Source of the DNA: Candidatus Aerophobota bacterium
GTDB taxonomy: Bacteria > Aerophobota > Aerophobia > Aerophobales > B3-G15
Length of the DNA: 21,127 bases
Assembly: GCA_021162265.1 (NCBI GenBank)
Contig: JAGGZA010000037.1
Span: 1-21,127 of the forward strand
Direction: 5' to 3'
The notes beneath the pieces are model-generated. The model saw only the letters and a list, made by a program, of their open reading frames with translations. It was not told the origin of the DNA and did no database searches. The first letter of the stretch is position 1. Each line of letters opens with the position of its first letter. The translations under genes and the position numbers were made by a program. Shown in pieces: positions 14,639-21,127 of the stretch.

Positions 14639-15832
14639 GTGGAATTTTTAGGATACAGAAGAGAAAACGGTTCCTGGGGAATCAGGAATTATGTTGTGGT
14701 AATTCCAGCTGCCAATTGTGCCAATGGTTTAGCTGTGGAAATAGCCAATGGATTTGATGATGTTATAGCTCTTACTCATATTGGTAGATGTAACTATTTT
14801 GGCTCTGACAAGGAAACGCTTCGGCGTGTCCTGGTAGGCCTGGGGTCAAATCCCAATGCTGCAGCAGCGCTGGTAGTTGGTATAGGGTGCGAGGGTGTGT
14901 CTGCCGGGGAAATAGCAAGTGGTATTAAACAAACAGGTAAATTTACCGAGTTTGTAACTATCGAAGAGGCAGGTGGGTTTGATCAGGCAGTCAAAAAGGG
15001 ACGAGAGATAATAAGGAAAATGCTTGAAGTGGCTTTTAAGGCAAGAAGAGAACCTGCTCGGCTAAAAGATTTAGTTTTATCTATTAAGTGTGGTGGATCA
15101 GATTCTATTTCAGGAATTTCAGGGAACATTGTTGTGGGTAAAATATCAGACAAAGTCATCACAGGAGGAGGGACAGTAATTTTTACTGAAACTGCAGAGA
15201 TAATAGGTGCTGAACATGTGTTAGCCAAAAGGGCAGTAAATGAAAAGGTAGTAGGGGAGATTTATAGTTTTGCCAGCCAGATGGAGCGGAGAATCAGTGC
15301 TGTAGGTATAGACATCAGAGGTTCTCAACCTACTCCTGCTAATATTAGGGGAGGTCTTACTACTATTGAGGAGAAATCTCTTGGTGCTGTAGTAAAAAGT
15401 GGGACCAGTCCTATCCAGGGGACTCTTAAATGGGGAGAGCAGCCTGCTGAGAAAGGTCTATTTTTCATGGATGGTCCTTCTAATACTGAGGTTTTTCCTG
15501 GTTGTGCTGCAGCAGGTGCACAACTTCTCATTTACTCCTTGGGCGGTGGTTTACCTGCAAAAATGCCTATGGTACCGGCTTGTTCAGGAGGATTTCCCCT
15601 GATACCTATTGTAAAGCTAACCGGTAATCCTAAGGGATATGAGAAGATAAAAAACAATATTGACATTTACGTAGGTTCTGTTGTACAGGGAGAGGAAACA
15701 GCAGAAGAAGCTGCTGAACGTGCATTGAAGGAGATAATTAAAATTGCCTCAGGAGAGAAAACGACGATAATGGAATCTCTTAGAGGTTACATGGAACAGA
15801 TAAGTTTTAATGTTACAGGACCACTGGTATAA
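14639..15832 (+). CDS. UxaA-family dehydratase/hydrolase, large (C-terminal) subunit
   Basis: The protein has 397 residues and corresponds to the catalytic C-terminal region of altronate/galactarate dehydratases (UxaA/GarD family). Typical sites are seen: GIRNYVVVIPAANCANGLA at the start (Cys27), GCEGVSAGEIA (Cys84), and the CGGSDSISGISGN signature (Cys151), with GNPKGY near the end. The family eliminates water (or sulfite in SuyAB) from hydroxy acids using an iron centre. The SAF domain that is fused at the N-terminus of UxaA is here encoded by the next gene. The GTG start has AAGGA 8 nt upstream. Context (HpaI aldolase, TRAP transporter) favours a sugar-acid dehydratase giving a 2-keto-3-deoxy acid; sulfolactate lyase is a less likely alternative. 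Confidence 0.88.
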   Translation: MEFLGYRRENGSWGIRNYVVVIPAANCANGLAVEIANGFDDVIALTHIGRCNYFGSDKETLRRVLVGLGSNPNAAAALVVGIGCEGVSAGEIASGIKQTGKFTEFVTIEEAGGFDQAVKKGREIIRKMLEVAFKARREPARLKDLVLSIKCGGSDSISGISGNIVVGKISDKVITGGGTVIFTETAEIIGAEHVLAKRAVNEKVVGEIYSFASQMERRISAVGIDIRGSQPTPANIRGGLTTIEEKSLGAVVKSGTSPIQGTLKWGEQPAEKGLFFMDGPSNTEVFPGCAAAGAQLLIYSLGGGLPAKMPMVPACSGGFPLIPIVKLTGNPKGYEKIKNNIDIYVGSVVQGEETAEEAAERALKEIIKIASGEKTTIMESLRGYMEQISFNVTGPLV

Positions 15833-15851
15833 CTTTTAAGGGGTGAGAAAA

Positions 15852-16142
15852 ATGCCTAAAGCACTTATTATTAATTCTATTGATAATGTAGCTACTGCTA
15901 TAGCTGATATTGAGCCAGGAGAGGTTATTTCTCTTAAAATAGAAGAAAAGACCAGGCAAGTCAATATAAGGGAGAGAATTCCCTTTGGTCATAAGTTTGC
16001 TTTAAAAAAGATAAGAAAAGGTGAAAGCATTGTTAAATATGGAGAGAAAATAGGAAGAGCAACTCAGGATATTGAGAGTGGTTTTCATGTTCATATTCAT
16101 AATGTTGAAAGCTTGAGGGGAAGAGGAGACATTAAAGGTTAA
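15852..16142 (+). CDS. UxaA-family SAF-domain small subunit
   Basis: A 96-residue protein with a SAF domain as at the N-terminus of UxaA and GarD or in the separate SuyA subunit. It contains DNVATAIADIEPGEVI, the IPFGHKFALKKI segment and the family ending GFHVHIHNVESLRGRGD. The conserved histidines probably help form the active site with the large subunit. ATG 15852 is preferred over GTG 15843 because AAGGGG lies 8 nt upstream of the ATG. It begins 19 nt after the large subunit gene, and the two gene products together equal one full-length UxaA. The split form is known in the family. Confidence 0.87.
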   Translation: MPKALIINSIDNVATAIADIEPGEVISLKIEEKTRQVNIRERIPFGHKFALKKIRKGESIVKYGEKIGRATQDIESGFHVHIHNVESLRGRGDIKG

Positions 16143-16183
16143 ATATAAGACTTATCTAATAATATTCTATTAGGAGGAGGAAA

Positions 16184-16690
16184 ATGACAAACGTAGTAGA
16201 GCTAATCCCTGAGGTGAACTTGATAGAAGATAAAGAGATCAGGGATAATCTTATTTCAGCTGTAAATGCAATTGAGAAGGAAAGTGGAGTTGATCTTACC
16301 CAGTTTCCTTTAGGCCATGGGATAACCGAGGCCGGCTCTTTAATGAGCCATTCCAGAGCCCTTGTAAAGATGGCATTGGCAGTAGCTGATGTTATAGAGG
16401 AGATAAACAATATTAAGGTTAATAGAGATTATTTAATAGCAGGATGCATCCTTCACGATATTGCGATAGTTTATGGTAGAGAAAATGAAATAAAACACTC
16501 TTTTACTGGAGCTTTTTTGGCGCGCGACCATAATCTCCCGGAGGAGGTTGTCAAAATAGTTGCCACTCATGCTAAAGAAGGGGAGCTGGTAAAAAGAAGT
16601 CTGGAAGCAACTATTGTCTACCATGTTGATTTTATGCATCTGGAGATTCTTACCGGTGAACATTACACCCAGGTTATTGTCAGACCATAA
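16184..16690 (+). CDS. HD-domain metal-dependent phosphohydrolase-like protein
   Basis: A 168-residue single-domain protein with the HD-superfamily metal ligands in order: H56 (SHSRALVKMALAVADVI), H91-D92 (ILHDIAI), H129 (ATHAKEG) and a later H147/D149 (YHVDFMHLE). The fold is normally a hydrolase of nucleotides, cyclic nucleotides or other phosphoesters. The substrate is unknown, and I recognise no close characterised homologue. It has a strong Shine-Dalgarno (AGGAGGAGG) and lies between the UxaA pair and the AOR gene, 41 nt after the former. A sugar-acid pathway has no obvious need for such an enzyme, so a role in metabolite repair, signalling, or removal of a phosphorylated by-product is a guess only. 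Confidence 0.82.
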   Translation: MTNVVELIPEVNLIEDKEIRDNLISAVNAIEKESGVDLTQFPLGHGITEAGSLMSHSRALVKMALAVADVIEEINNIKVNRDYLIAGCILHDIAIVYGRENEIKHSFTGAFLARDHNLPEEVVKIVATHAKEGELVKRSLEATIVYHVDFMHLEILTGEHYTQVIVRP

Positions 16691-16742
16691 CGATAAGGGG
16701 AATCAATAAAATTGGAAGAGATGTTTTTAAAGGAGGCACAGG

Positions 16743-18629
16743 ATGGGTGATGGCTATTGGAGAAAATTATTAAGGATTGACCTTTCTACTAATTTGGTAA
16801 AAGAGGAAAGTATAAGCGAGGATTTATGCAAAAAGCTTTTGGGAGGAGTGGGTTTTGGTGCTGAAATTCTGTTGAAAGAAGTTGGTCCTGAAGTTCACCC
16901 TTTTGATCCTGAGAATAGACTTATCTTTGGATTAGGTCCCTTTCAAGCTACACAAATACCCGGGAGTGGTAAATGGATAGCGGTTTCTAAATCTCCTCTG
17001 ACCAATATTCTCTGCTTTTCTGTGGCTGGAGGAAGAATGGGTTCCATGCTTAAAAGGGCTGGCTATGATGGACTTATCATTCAGGGAAGGGCAAGTAAAC
17101 CGGTATACATCTGGATTGACAACGATAGAGTTGAGATAAAGGATGCCTCTTTTTTATGGGGAAAGGATACTGTGGAAACAGTTGATATCATTCGGGATAA
17201 GTTAAATGAGCCAAAAGCAGCGATTGCTTGCATTGGACAGGCAGGGGAAAGATTGGTGGGGATTGCCTGTATTGTTGTTGATAAAAGCAGTTTTGCAGGA
17301 AGAGGTGGTCTGGGAGCTGTGATGGGATCCAAGAATTTGAAAGCAGTTGCAGTTAAAGGAACGAAGAATGTTGAGGTCTTTGACTCTGGTAAGGTAATGA
17401 GCCTTACTCGAGAAATTAATCAGAAAATTAGAACAACTGCTCCTGAGGAGTTTCTTAAAGGTGGAACAACCTGTGAGGTTATACCAACTGAGGAGTTTGG
17501 AGACCTTCCCTTAAGGTATTGGGCAGGAGATACGGGAGGTATATGGAAAGAGGGAGCAAAAAAGATAGGAGACCCTTATTATACACAGGCTCTTAAGGTA
17601 GACATTAAAGAGTGTGCTAAATGGTCCTGCGATAACTGTCCTATCAGGTGCCACCGATTTATCCATTTAGAAGAGCCTCCAGAGTATGCTGTTACAGGAA
17701 TAGGTCCTCAGTATGAGGCACTTGCCATGCTGGGATCCTGTAACCTTGTAGATGATTTAGCTGCTATTTCCAGGGCTAATGATCTCTGTAACCGTTATGG
17801 AGTGGATTGTATTTCAGCAGGAGCATTTGTTGGCTTTGCTACAGAGTGTTATGAGAGGGGACTTTTAACTAAAAAGGAAACAGGTGGCCAGGAACTTAAA
17901 TGGGGAGATGGGGAGTTATTAATAAATCTTGTAAAGCAGATTGGTGAAAGAGAAGGATTGGGAAAACTTTTTGCCAATGGGATTGTCAGAGCAGCTGAGG
18001 CTATTGGAGGAGAGGCAAAGGAAATAGCGGTGCACGTTAAGGGTATGGATTTTCCTGCCCATGACCCGAGAGCTTTCTTTTCTCTTGCTGTAAGTTATGC
18101 GACAGGAGCAAGAGGTGCCTGTCATACTCATGGTCTTTGCTTTAAAGCTGCTCAGGGAGCACTTCTTCCTGAGATGGGAATTACTGAGCCTCCTGATAGG
18201 TTTGAGATGGAGAGGAAGGAGTATATAGCTGCTAAATTCCATGACTTAAGCGCTCTTCATGACTCATTAACAATGTGTAACTTTATGCTGTTTGGTGGGA
18301 TGGGTATTACTGATATGCTTAATTGTGTTAATGCTATAACTGGTTGGGACTGGAAACTTGAGGACTTTCTCACTACTGCTGAAAGGATTACTACATTGAA
18401 GAGAGTGGTTAATGTAAGGTACGGGATAAGTAGAAAAGATGATAAGCTTCCTAAGAGAGTTTTTCAGCCAGCAAAAGAGGGAAGTCGTGCTGGGAAAATT
18501 CCCATTCCCTTTGAGGTAGCTTTAGATGGCTATTATTCTTTGAGGGGTTGGGATAGTGATGGCAAGCCTACCGTTGAAACGTTGGTAAAGTATGGTTTGA
18601 CCGAGGCTCTAAAGCCAATTTGGAAATAA
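16743..18629 (+). CDS. Aldehyde:ferredoxin oxidoreductase (tungsten/molybdenum pterin)
   Basis: The protein has 628 residues, full family length. The N-terminal pterin-binding domain (LLRIDLSTNLVKEE, GGVGFGAEILLKEV, SKSPLTN, AGGRMGSMLKRAGYDGLIIQG) is followed by the 4Fe-4S motif C296-x2-C299-x3-C303 and the fourth ligand C512 (DSLTMC), with the pterin contact NDLCNRYGVD. AOR enzymes oxidise aldehydes to carboxylic acids and reduce ferredoxin, using a tungstopterin centre, and are oxygen-sensitive cytoplasmic enzymes of anaerobes. No pterin-synthesis genes are seen here. It has AAGGAGG 6 nt before the ATG. The aldolase gene follows 24 nt after its stop, suggesting that the aldehyde released by the aldolase is its substrate. 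The direction (acid reduction instead) cannot be told from sequence. Confidence 0.93.
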   Translation: MGDGYWRKLLRIDLSTNLVKEESISEDLCKKLLGGVGFGAEILLKEVGPEVHPFDPENRLIFGLGPFQATQIPGSGKWIAVSKSPLTNILCFSVAGGRMGSMLKRAGYDGLIIQGRASKPVYIWIDNDRVEIKDASFLWGKDTVETVDIIRDKLNEPKAAIACIGQAGERLVGIACIVVDKSSFAGRGGLGAVMGSKNLKAVAVKGTKNVEVFDSGKVMSLTREINQKIRTTAPEEFLKGGTTCEVIPTEEFGDLPLRYWAGDTGGIWKEGAKKIGDPYYTQALKVDIKECAKWSCDNCPIRCHRFIHLEEPPEYAVTGIGPQYEALAMLGSCNLVDDLAAISRANDLCNRYGVDCISAGAFVGFATECYERGLLTKKETGGQELKWGDGELLINLVKQIGEREGLGKLFANGIVRAAEAIGGEAKEIAVHVKGMDFPAHDPRAFFSLAVSYATGARGACHTHGLCFKAAQGALLPEMGITEPPDRFEMERKEYIAAKFHDLSALHDSLTMCNFMLFGGMGITDMLNCVNAITGWDWKLEDFLTTAERITTLKRVVNVRYGISRKDDKLPKRVFQPAKEGSRAGKIPIPFEVALDGYYSLRGWDSDGKPTVETLVKYGLTEALKPIWK

Positions 18630-18653
18630 AATGGAAATTAAAAGGAGGTATTA

Positions 18654-19433
18654 ATGCGAGAAGAGATGCGAAGAAACAAAGTGAAACAGATGTTAAAAGC
18701 TGGTAAGCCTGTTGTAGGAACATTTATGGTCTCAAGGTCAGTGGCAGCTCTTGAAGTATTGGCTGTAGCTGGATTTGACTTTGTGATTATTGATGCTGAA
18801 CACTTCATGAAAAATCCTGAGACAATTGAACATCTAATTATTGCTTCCGAAGCTGCAGGTATTACTCCATTTGTGCGAGTACAGGAGAATGTTTATTTAA
18901 TTGATAGGGTGCTGAGTGCAGGAGCAAGAGGGGTAATGGTCCCCATGGTTAATACACGGGAAATGGCTCAAGCTGTAGTTGATGTTGCCAGGTATTCTCC
19001 CATTGGAAAAAGAGGAGTGTGCAATCCAAGAGCAGTGTCCTATGGAGTGAAGGGTCTTGAAGATATGAAAGCCTACTATAGAGAAGAAAATGAAGATATT
19101 ATGATTTTAGCTCAAATTGAAACAGCTGAAGGAGTGAAGAATTTCCCTGAGATAGTTAAAGTTAAAGGTATAGATACTTTCTTTATTGGTCCAATGGATC
19201 TGTCTCATAGCCTGGGAATTACTGGAGAGTTTGATAATCCTTTATTGAAGGAGCATATAGATAAGGTGTTTGAGCTTGGGAAAAAGGCAAATATACCCAT
19301 AGGTATAATGGCCTTTAATGCTGAGGAAACCAACGAATATATTAAGAAAGGATTTGATTTGATTGCTATGGGTTGCGATATGATGTTTTTAGCTCAGAGT
19401 GCTATGGAAGAGATGGCTAAGATTAAAAGATAA
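18654..19433 (+). CDS. HpcH/HpaI-type class II pyruvate aldolase
   Basis: A 259-residue TIM-barrel aldolase of the HpaI/GarL/RhmA group. These cleave 2-keto-3-deoxy sugar acids or 4-hydroxy-2-oxo acids to pyruvate and an aldehyde with a divalent metal. Seen are the DAEH motif with catalytic His50, Arg75 (FVRVQEN), metal ligands Glu156 (QIETAEG) and Asp182 (GPMDLSHSLG), and GARGVMVPMV. Length fits the family. Which aldehyde it releases (tartronate semialdehyde, lactaldehyde, glyceraldehyde or other) cannot be read from the sequence. The neighbouring UxaA pair recalls the galactarate route (GarD dehydratase with GarL aldolase). The ATG at 18654 has AAAGGAGGT shortly upstream; a second ATG at 18666 is less likely. 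Confidence 0.92.
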   Translation: MREEMRRNKVKQMLKAGKPVVGTFMVSRSVAALEVLAVAGFDFVIIDAEHFMKNPETIEHLIIASEAAGITPFVRVQENVYLIDRVLSAGARGVMVPMVNTREMAQAVVDVARYSPIGKRGVCNPRAVSYGVKGLEDMKAYYREENEDIMILAQIETAEGVKNFPEIVKVKGIDTFFIGPMDLSHSLGITGEFDNPLLKEHIDKVFELGKKANIPIGIMAFNAEETNEYIKKGFDLIAMGCDMMFLAQSAMEEMAKIKR

Positions 19434-19454
19434 TTAAATAAAATAAATAATTGA

Positions 19455-19476
19455 TGAAAGGGACAGGGGATAATAA
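19455..19476 (+). repeat. 22-bp inverted repeat, copy 1 (5' leader of dctP)
   Basis: This copy contains GGGACAGGGGATAATAA (19460–19476), preceded by TGAAA. It is the reverse complement of the sequence at 20506–20527 with one mismatch in 22. It lies 24 nt before the dctP start codon, just upstream of the Shine-Dalgarno. The 17-bp core match is perfect. No other copy was seen in the window. Confidence 0.85.
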
Positions 19477-19500
19477 AAAAATAAGGGAGGCGAGTAAACA

Positions 19501-20493
19501 ATGAAGTATTTAAAGACGTTGGCGATTTTGCTGGCCTTTGTGTTTGTTATAACAGGAGCGGAGTGTGTTTTAGCTGCCAAGACCGTTACTATAAAGGTTG
19601 GGCATGGTCATAGTGTTTTCCATCCTGTTAACCAGGGTTTTGAATTATTTAAGGAACTTCTGGAAAAACGAACACACGGCAGGATAAAGGTTGAAGTTTA
19701 TCCTAATGCTCAACTGGGAAGTGAGAGTGAGATGGCAGAAATGACAAAAATGGGGACGATGCAGGGAATCATGTTTGGTCGTTTTGAGGAAATGTCACCC
19801 ATGCTGTATGCTTTTGCTTTGCCATTTCTTTTTAAAGATTATGCCCATGTAAATAGAGTTCTTAACGGTCCATTGGGCAGTTTTTATGCTACCTATGTTG
19901 AGGAGCATGGTTTAAAGCTTTTGGGATGGGCTCACTCTGGATTCAGACAGATTACTAATAATGTGCGTCCTATCCGTCGTCCTGAGGACTTGCAGGGGTT
20001 AAAGATGAGAACACCTCCGCTGGAGAACATAATTGAAACAATGAAAGCATTTGGAGCAAGTCCTACTCCTATTGCTTATCCTGAAGTGTATATGGCATTG
20101 AAGACAAAGGTAGTAGATGGACAGGAAAATCCTTATGTGAACATTTATTCAGAGAAGTTCTATGAGGTGCAGAAATATCTCACTGAGGCCAATTACATTT
20201 ACATGCCAGGTCCTTTTTGTGTTGGACTTAAGTGGTGGAACTCTCTTTCTCCTGAAGACCAGAAAATTATTGAGTTAGCAGCTAAATCTGCTGTTGCTTA
20301 CACTAATGCTCTTACTGAAGCTGAGGATCAAAAGTACAAAAAACTCATTGCAGAAAGTGGCGTACAGATTTACGAGCTCAGTGATGAGGAAAGAGCTGCC
20401 TTTATAGAAAAAGCACAGCCAGTGTACGACTCCTTTATAAAGAAGGGAATAGTCACTGAAAGAATTATTAAACTCATTCACCTCACAAAGTAA
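19501..20493 (+). CDS. dctP: TRAP transporter solute-binding protein DctP
   Basis: A 330-residue secreted binding protein with a Sec signal peptide (MKYLKTLAILLAFVFVITG..., probable cleavage after residue 26, VLAA|KT). The mature protein has the DctP/TeaA fold pattern: HPVNQGFELFKELLEKRTHGRIKVEVYPNAQLGSE at the N-terminus, YAFALPFLFKDYAHV, and the signature ITNNVRPIRRPEDLQGLKMRTP with Arg170, which pairs with the substrate carboxylate in the family, followed by DGQENPYVNIYSEKFYEVQKYL. The ligand is an organic or sugar acid; the exact one is unknown. Shine-Dalgarno AAGGGAGG precedes the start. The gene is flanked by the two copies of a 22-bp inverted repeat and is followed by the DctQ gene. 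Confidence 0.94.
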   Translation: MKYLKTLAILLAFVFVITGAECVLAAKTVTIKVGHGHSVFHPVNQGFELFKELLEKRTHGRIKVEVYPNAQLGSESEMAEMTKMGTMQGIMFGRFEEMSPMLYAFALPFLFKDYAHVNRVLNGPLGSFYATYVEEHGLKLLGWAHSGFRQITNNVRPIRRPEDLQGLKMRTPPLENIIETMKAFGASPTPIAYPEVYMALKTKVVDGQENPYVNIYSEKFYEVQKYLTEANYIYMPGPFCVGLKWWNSLSPEDQKIIELAAKSAVAYTNALTEAEDQKYKKLIAESGVQIYELSDEERAAFIEKAQPVYDSFIKKGIVTERIIKLIHLTK

Positions 20494-20505
20494 GATAAGG
20501 GAAAA

Positions 20506-20527
20506 TTATTATCCCCTGTCCCTATCA
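20506..20527 (-). repeat. 22-bp inverted repeat, copy 2 (3' of dctP)
   Basis: TTATTATCCCCTGTCCC (20506–20522) plus TATCA mirrors copy 1 at 19455–19476 with 21 of 22 positions complementary. It begins 12 nt after the dctP stop codon and ends 15 nt before the dctQ start. Nearby GATAAGGGA (20494–20502) can also pair locally with TCCCTATC of this copy, with a one-base bulge, so alternative structures are possible. Confidence 0.85.
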
Positions 20528-20542
20528 GTTGGAGACGGTATT

Positions 20543-21019
20543 ATGATGGCAAAAGAACAAAAAAGTAATTTACTTGCACGTATTAACGAGATAGCAGCTA
20601 TGTCTGCCTTAGCAGGGATGACAGTTGTTGTTTTTGTTGCTGTTATTTTGCGTTATATCTTTTCTATAACCTTTCGCTGGACAGATGAGCTTACTCGATT
20701 TATATTTATTTATCTTGTGTTTTTGGGGATTCCTATTGCTTTCAGAAGAGAAGCTCATGTTGTAATTAAGTTTTTTACCTCTTTTTTGCCCTCCAGAGTG
20801 CAAAAATGGCTTGGAATTGGAATAAATATTGCCGTTGCTTTTATTATGTTTGCTATTGCAATTGCCAGCTTTTCGATAATCTTTGGTCAGGTTGGACAGA
20901 CATTAGCCCCCGGTTTGAAGTGTCCGAGAGCCTATATATATGCCGCTGTTCCTATAGGTGTTTTTTTTCTCGTAATAGAGATAGTTAAAAAGATAATGGG
21001 AAGGTATAAGAGTTATTAA
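20543..21019 (+). CDS. dctQ: TRAP transporter small permease subunit DctQ
   Basis: A 158-residue membrane protein with four predicted helices (about 18–38, 48–66, 88–112, 128–148) and the DctQ elements VILRYIFSITFRWTDELTRFIFIYLVFLG and AFRREAHVVIKFF. DctQ forms the transport complex in the inner membrane with the large DctM subunit and receives substrate from DctP; uptake is driven by a Na+ or H+ gradient. The start may be ATG 20543 or the next codon, 20546. It is 49 nt downstream of dctP, a gap taken up mainly by the second copy of the inverted repeat. Confidence 0.93.
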   Translation: MMAKEQKSNLLARINEIAAMSALAGMTVVVFVAVILRYIFSITFRWTDELTRFIFIYLVFLGIPIAFRREAHVVIKFFTSFLPSRVQKWLGIGINIAVAFIMFAIAIASFSIIFGQVGQTLAPGLKCPRAYIYAAVPIGVFFLVIEIVKKIMGRYKSY

Positions 21020-21103
21020 AAGAATATTTTTCTTTAAGTCAAAAATAACTGTTAATCTCACTACCATTTTGGAAGATTTGAGAGAAATAATCCGGAGGAG
21101 ATG

Positions 21104-21127
21104 ATGGGTTTTGAGAGTATTCTCATA
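21104..21127 (+). CDS. dctM: Start of a gene, probably TRAP large permease DctM (runs off right edge)
   Basis: Only eight codons are visible (MGFESILI), starting at ATG 21104, or at the in-frame ATG 21101. A strong Shine-Dalgarno (CCGGAGGAG, 21092–21100) is well spaced for the second ATG. The residues are compatible with the hydrophobic N-terminus of DctM, and DctM is expected after DctQ, but the identity rests on position only. The gap of about 80 nt after dctQ is A/T-rich with no clear feature. Confidence 0.5.

Noticed and set aside
14639..16142. Calling the UxaA pair sulfolactate lyase (SuyAB) because it is split into small and large subunits
   Set aside because: No sulfonate-related genes are nearby; the HpaI aldolase and AOR fit sugar-acid dehydration better. 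The substrate was left open.

Overview
The window comes from a low-GC anaerobic bacterium. It has two parts: a long conserved housekeeping block (about 1–12,840) and an accessory catabolic operon (about 12,980–21,127, running off the right edge). Molybdo/tungsto-enzyme (AOR), radical-SAM, corrinoid and TRAP-transporter genes together point to an uncultured or little-studied fermentative anaerobe. Atribacterota or Aerophobota-like lineages would fit, but this is a low-confidence inference from gene content only.

Housekeeping part. polA (5' portion only) runs leftward off the window and is divergent from a rightward gene series; good sigma-70-type promoters face each way in the 210-bp gap. The rightward series is: LytM/M23 peptidase – bactofilin – tRNA-Cys – tRNA-Val – thrS – infC – rpmI – rplT – PASTA membrane protein – rpe – rpsP – khpA – trmD – rplS – lepB – yraN – DUF401 permease – PflX-like radical SAM – lone corrinoid protein. 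A strong rho-independent terminator follows. Notable points are an AUU start for infC, a ThrRS with no TGS domain, absence of rimM between khpA and trmD, and a PASTA protein without kinase domain in the neighbourhood where PrkC-type kinases often sit (beside rpe).

Accessory part. A promoter with an extended -10 and a dyad at the transcription start precede a GntR/FCD regulator. The following genes are closely spaced: SDR dehydrogenase, UxaA-family dehydratase large subunit, separate SAF-domain small subunit, HD-domain protein, aldehyde:ferredoxin oxidoreductase, HpaI-type aldolase, TRAP DctP, DctQ, and the first codons of what is probably DctM. The simplest reading is TRAP import of a sugar acid, redox adjustment by the SDR, dehydration by the UxaA pair, retro-aldol cleavage to pyruvate plus an aldehyde, and AOR oxidation of that aldehyde with ferredoxin reduction. 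The HD protein has no obvious step in this scheme.

The most unusual sequence feature is a 22-bp inverted repeat pair (21/22 identical) that brackets dctP exactly, one copy in its 5' leader and one just after its stop codon. No gene-free stretch exceeds 300 bp, and I see no CRISPR array, insertion sequence or transposase.
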